NCBI GenBank assembly: GCA_021186555.1
Contig: JAJKFL010000031.1
Span: 20,180,487 to 20,244,486, forward strand
Direction: 5' to 3'
Origin: Reticulitermes speratus
Lineage: Eukaryota > Arthropoda > Insecta > Blattodea > Rhinotermitidae
DNA: 64,000 nucleotides
This document shows, in pieces, positions 59,860 to 64,000 of this stretch. Numbering within the stretch: the stretch's first letter is position 1; every line of letters starts with the position of its first letter. Position numbers and translations under genes: made by a program. The notes beneath the pieces are model-generated. The model searched no databases. It had not been told where the DNA came from and saw only the letters and a list, made by a program, of their open reading frames with translations.

Positions 59860-60000
59860 AAGAGTAAAGGTAAATTTGTCCCGGTACACGCCATGAAGTC
59901 ATATGTGTGTGGAGGTACAGCTCCAAGCATTCTTAATTTCGTAGCTAGATGGAGGTGAGTGCTCATCCTCACGACACGGCCTATTTACGCTCGGGGAAAA
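59860..60000 (-). mobile_element. SINE 3' part (family A/B), old
   Basis: On the minus strand ctcacctccatctagctacg, then aagaatgcttggagctgta, and a tail aatttacctttactcttac. The head is missing. Confidence 0.75.
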
Positions 60001-61859
60001 GAATCTTATTATATCATTATATATTTGTCTTTTTTATATTAGAGGTACTTCCTGTGCTAGTTTACAGTAGAGACTGCGTCTGTGTAGGCTACACATACTT
60101 GGTAATTTCATCTCTTCCTTTCCCCTCCAAATGTCTTCAAACAAATGTTGCCTCTTCCTAAAATTGCTGTTACAAGGTTTATCAAGTCTGAGTTGTGCAT
60201 ATGCTAGTATGAACAGATAATAAATGCATGTCGTGCTTGTACTTTTAACTTACGTGAAGGATCTCGCATTTAAACAATCAAGCCTCTCTCATATATTCAT
60301 TAAATATGTCGTTAGAGCAGAGTCCTTCTTGAGAAGGTTGCACCAGAAATTACGTGTTATATTTAAGTCCAATTTCATTAGCGTTTTCACAAAAGTTTTG
60401 TACTGGACTCTTTCCTGAGCGATATAAATCCAGTCCCCCCCTACACCCCAATTCATTAATATCTATTTTAATATTAACCTCACATCAAATCCTTTCACAC
60501 GGATCTTTCCGAAAGGACTGCCTGCTTTAATTTCTTTGATTTTCTTTTTTGATTTGTAGGATTATTTGTTATAACGTTGGTACGCCTGCGTAAAGTAATG
60601 CTTAAGACTGAACTACACGCATGCACACGCGCACATGTGTAATTGTCCTTATATGCGAGTAGATTGGTAGGTAGCTAAGTAGATAGGTAAGTAGATATAG
60701 ATAGGTAGTGGGTAGGTGGATGGATGGATGGATATGATGATCCATTGTTTAGCGAGATATGAATTTAGAAACTTGCAGCTATGATACCGTAGTAAAGCAT
60801 TTATATGACGCACTTTGTATTCGTAGGAATTTCTTGTGATGTGCAGTTTAATCAGGTTTTTGAATATAAACAGTTTGTCTCGTTAAAATTTACCGTTGCT
60901 CACAGGCTTCAGACGCACTTTATTAAGACAGGCATATTCATCAACTGAAAGGAATTTATGCCACTTTGAAATTCTAGGGCAGAATTTAATAAAGGCTAAA
61001 TGAAGGATGATGTTGGAACAAAGGAAGTATTTGCAAACAGAGTTGATAATTGGAATGAAACACACCTGGTATTTTAACACTTTTGCTGCGTGAGTAGTGC
61101 TGTCTTAATGCACAGTTTTATTATATGCTGTACCCTACTGCAAAATGTCTTTAATAAAATCTTTAATCACAAAGGAAAGAACGTATTCTTTGGTCAGGTG
61201 TGTTATAGCAAATATATGCGTACCTTCGCATTTTCTCGACTACTTACGACCATTCTCCAATCAATTACGCTGCATGCAGGTTTCAGGTCATAAGGTTACT
61301 TTTCATAACTACCTGCATTTTTTATTACGTGGCTTGCTATATTGCTGTGTTTACAAACTGCTGCCGTCGGCTGTCGAGAACGAAAGGCCGAGTGACGTTA
61401 TAGAACAAAAGGAAGAAAGGTTTCTCCAATGTAGATCACACAAGTTTCTGAATGGTTTCTTTTTAATTTTGCGTTAGTCACTTTTCTTGAACTTAATTTA
61501 GCGCTTTTCTTAACATAATTGTTGAATTATATCATTCACTTCATACAGCACTAAGTTTTATTGCTAAGAAGGCTCTGCGACGGTTATTGGGTTAAAGAAA
61601 AATGTTATTACGTACTTTTACCTTTATATTTGGTAAATGTAACATAGCCTATATTCTGTACCAAGAACACGAACACGTACGTAATAGCACTGCAGTAATT
61701 TCTGCTATACAAAATTTCTTCTGCGTTCATCTGAGTTGCGGCTTATGTGTGACAGTTACACGATCAAAGGGAATTTCCCTGAACGTTATTAATATAGCAA
61801 CTCAGCATTCTGCCAGACTTGGCCACACTCTTTGAATAGCTGTGGAGTGAAACACATCG
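60001..61859. other. No gene; simple repeats
   Basis: A TAGG/GGAT-rich stretch at 60656-60731. No exon or element was recognised. Confidence 0.45.
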
Positions 61860-61977
61860 ACAGACCACATATTTGTGTGATAGTTGTCCACATATTTCTG
61901 TGATAGTTGTCCACATATTTTTGTGATAGTTGTCCACATATTTTTGTGATAGTTGTCCACATATTTTGTGTAGTTCA
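61860..61977 (+). repeat. Tandem array, about 5 x 23 bp
   Basis: Units start with tgtgatagttgtccacatat at 61876, 61899, 61922 and 61945, with partial units at both ends. Copies are nearly identical. Confidence 0.93.
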
Positions 61978-61987
61978 CTATTACCAC

Positions 61988-62187
61988 AGGTAAAGGTAAA
62001 GTTGTCCCTAGAACAGGCCATGAAGGCCCAGAGAGGGAGTAGAGGTATGGCTCTACTCCTTCTTTAACCCTGACACTAGATAGGGGTGGGTGGTCAACTC
62101 CACGCCCCGGCCACTTTACCCCCGGGAAAGAGACCCGGTACCCATTGTATAGGAGGCTGGGTGGGCCCCAGGGCCGGACACCCAGTG
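61988..62187 (-). mobile_element. SINE family A/B, head truncated
   Basis: The minus-strand body contains ccggccctggggcccaccca, then gggggtaaagtggccggggc and gtgtcagggttaaagaagga, with the tail ctttacctttacc at 61988-62000. The tRNA-like head is missing. Confidence 0.88.
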
Positions 62188-62522
62188 TAATAAATTCGAT
62201 CCGAAATAATGTGCGTAACTGAAGCCACGTATGTTTTAAACGAACAAATTTGTCCGAATTTTGAATATAACTGCTTCAAAATTGTCACGGCCTATGAAAG
62301 TTGTAGATGTATGATATGTGATGCGTGTAGACGGAACTAAGAATCTGTTGAACTGAGGTAAAGACATCTGACAGAATGAAGCAGTACTGCTTGTAAGAGT
62401 TGGCACTTCTTGTTTAAGTGTGTCTGTGTTGGGATGGTTTCTTTACCCTTTTTTTTTTTTGAGAAGGGTTCCGCAGCAGATGTTACTGACGCACCGCAGC
62501 CTTGAGGCTTATTGTGCAACCC

Positions 62523-62717
62523 TGTGATGAAGATGATGATTATTAGTTTTTTTCCACTTTTCCGTGTAATGGGATAACGGGGAAAACCGAAGTACTCGGG
62601 GAAAAACCTGTCCTAGTGCCACTTTGTCCACCACAAATCCCACATGGACTGACCTGGGATCGAACCCGGGCCTCCGCGGTGAGAGGCCGGCGACTAACCG
62701 CTTGAGCCATGGCACGG
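62523..62717 (-). mobile_element. SINE family E
   Basis: On the minus strand the head gtgccatggctcaagcggtt is followed by a B box gggttcgatccca, the body gtgggatttgtggtggacaa, then ccgagtacttcggttttccc, and a tail of ATC-type trinucleotides (62523-62541). It is the best-preserved family E copy in the window. Confidence 0.9.
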
Positions 62718-63488
62718 TTCGTGGTTTCTTACTTAGTATTTGCCTAAAGTGGCCAGGATAAATCGCCTCTGAATCTTACCATTCTGTAGTGATGTCACTG
62801 TATGTTGACTATCACGCTAACCTAAGTAAATCTCTCGTGTGATACCTTAAATATATAAAGTTATGTAGAGGGACTTGGGTAAAATACTGCGTTTTTGCGG
62901 CGCCAGCTTAGGTGTGTCTACCTTCGCACGGCCTCGGTGCACTAATCGTATATCAGCGATTGCACAGTATCGTGTAACGTAAAGCCTTAACTTGTAAAAC
63001 ACCTTTACCTTTTGAGGATATTTGACGGATTTATAATGTGTACCGTCCATCGGAGCAGATGCTGCGCCCTGCATTATCCTTAGAACTCGTTGTCTTGTTC
63101 TTCTATCTGCTTCACCATTCGTATTTACGTGTCTTTAATGTTACCTCCCCCTTTTCCGTCACACTAAGCTTGCGCCTGGAGTCTTTAATTGACTGGTGCC
63201 GCTTCTTCAAGGTAGCTGTAGCTGGAGCCATGAAGTAATTGCGATCTCCAAATCGATATGTCAAATTCCATGTGGTTGGAGATTTGAAATTCATGTTTCA
63301 TTTACAATGAGTCTTCTGCTACCGGAGGCATCGCTAGATTTGCCCTCTATAACTGATATTGCGTACGTATTCTACATCACACGAAACTTGTGTTGATATG
63401 GCGCCGGAGAAACCAACTTTACAAATTCTAATGCCAAAACTGTAGTTTTTGCAGTAATTGCATATTTTTTGCAACTTAACTACATTCC
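62718..63488. other. No gene recognised
   Basis: Short frames only. Confidence 0.4.
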
Positions 63489-63504
63489 CATAGTCCATGT
63501 GATA

Positions 63505-63784
63505 GTATATAGGTATAATTCACCCCAGAACAGGCCATGAAGGCCCAGAGGGGGAGTAGAGGTATAGCTCTACTCTTTCTTTAACCTCGGCGTTAGATGG
63601 GGGTGGGTGGTCAACACCACGCCCCGGCCACTTTACCCCCGGGAATGACCGGGTACCCACTGTACAGGAGGCTGGGTAGGCCCCAGGGCCGGTCTCGACT
63701 GGTACTGAAAATCTAGCCCCCACCGGGATTCGATTCCCGGACCGTCCAGCTCGTAGTCGCTATACCGACTACACTATCCCGGCC
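63505..63784 (-). mobile_element. SINE family A, full-length, young
   Basis: On the minus strand the head ggccgggatagtgtagtcgg is followed by a B box gggaatcgaatccc, the shared domain (gggggtaaagtggccggggc), and ctctactccccctctgggcc near the 3' end. TSDs are catagtccatgtgata (63489-63504) and cacagtccatatgata (63785-63800), with two mismatches. It closely resembles the copies at 5142 and 61988. Confidence 0.93.
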
Positions 63785-64000
63785 CACAGTCCATATGATA
63801 ACAAATTAAAAGCATGTTGCCATAATTAAGTCGCGTTTTGCAGCTTTTAAGATTAATTAAAATACAATGGGATATTTGCGTCTTATTTTCTACCACGAAT
63901 TACATTCAAGTACCTTAACTCTCTTCCTCGTAGCTCCCATATCACTTTCCTTTATTCTTGTACATTTTTCCTAGCCACTTCTTCCCGCTTCCTTGAACAA

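Noticed and set aside
5142-63784. tRNA-like segments with A and B boxes as possible tRNA genes
   Set aside because: All lie at the heads of SINEs, lack a full cloverleaf with paired acceptor stem, and are followed by SINE bodies.
1-64000. Retroviral, LTR, Polinton or other viral fossils
   Set aside because: I looked for capsid, protease, integrase or envelope-like stretches and long direct terminal repeats and recognised none. The reverse-transcriptase pieces present are LINE-type.

Overview
This 64 kb window looks like non-coding, repeat-laden nuclear DNA of an insect, most likely a cockroach (Blattodea, Periplaneta-like). The DNA is AT-rich and has no run of long genes. It holds only two short stretches that look like spliced host exons. 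Everything else recognisable is retrotransposon debris, tandem repeats and fold-back (inverted-repeat) elements. The cockroach assignment is an inference. The LINE tail peptides and SINE units recall sequences I remember as abundant in Periplaneta gene models, and no search was run.

Layout. 1-5 kb: an old tRNA-like SINE remnant, simple repeats, a degenerate ~48-bp tandem array and a clean 3 x 65-bp array. 5-10.5 kb: one SINE nested in another with an 11-bp target-site duplication (TSD), two more SINEs, and an old LINE copy with a decayed reverse-transcriptase domain (7.8-8.5 kb). 10.5-20.5 kb: a 4 x 33-bp array, several hammerhead-like motifs, one SINE and a 5'-truncated LINE on the minus strand (19.5-20.5 kb). 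22.0 kb: a 161-bp candidate host exon. 23-31 kb: a near-perfect 86-bp-arm palindrome, small arrays, SINEs, and the 3' end of a LINE. 31-46 kb: SINEs of five families, two large fold-back elements (40.1-40.4 and 44.2-44.8 kb) and a 13 x 35-bp minisatellite. 46.9 kb: a second candidate exon (190 bp). 48-64 kb: more SINEs, microsatellites, a 3 x 47-bp array, and at 55.9-56.9 kb an internally deleted LINE interrupted by a 413-bp fold-back insertion with a 12-bp TSD.

The most interesting signal is a dispersed family of about 18 short motifs. Each reads CTGAnGA, an extra T, a 4-6 bp hairpin, GAAA, and then a short palindrome (ACGT, ACATGT or ACATATGT), followed by T-H. This is the order of parts in a minimal type I hammerhead ribozyme with a dimer-forming stem III, as known from Penelope-like retroelements and retrozymes. 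Stem II changes sequence between copies but keeps pairing, and in several copies the flanks pair as a stem I. Many copies lie in inverted-repeat elements. A second subfamily carries a conserved GGTAA/TTACC hairpin just after the predicted cleavage site. Most copies carry core changes and are probably inactive relics.

A second theme is modular SINEs. At least three tRNA-like heads (here called A, B, C) are joined to one shared central domain and a TTTACCTTTACC-type tail, while families D, E and F have different bodies. Family letters are local labels. No rRNA gene, intact tRNA gene, CRISPR array, retroviral or LTR element, Polinton or other viral fossil was recognised.
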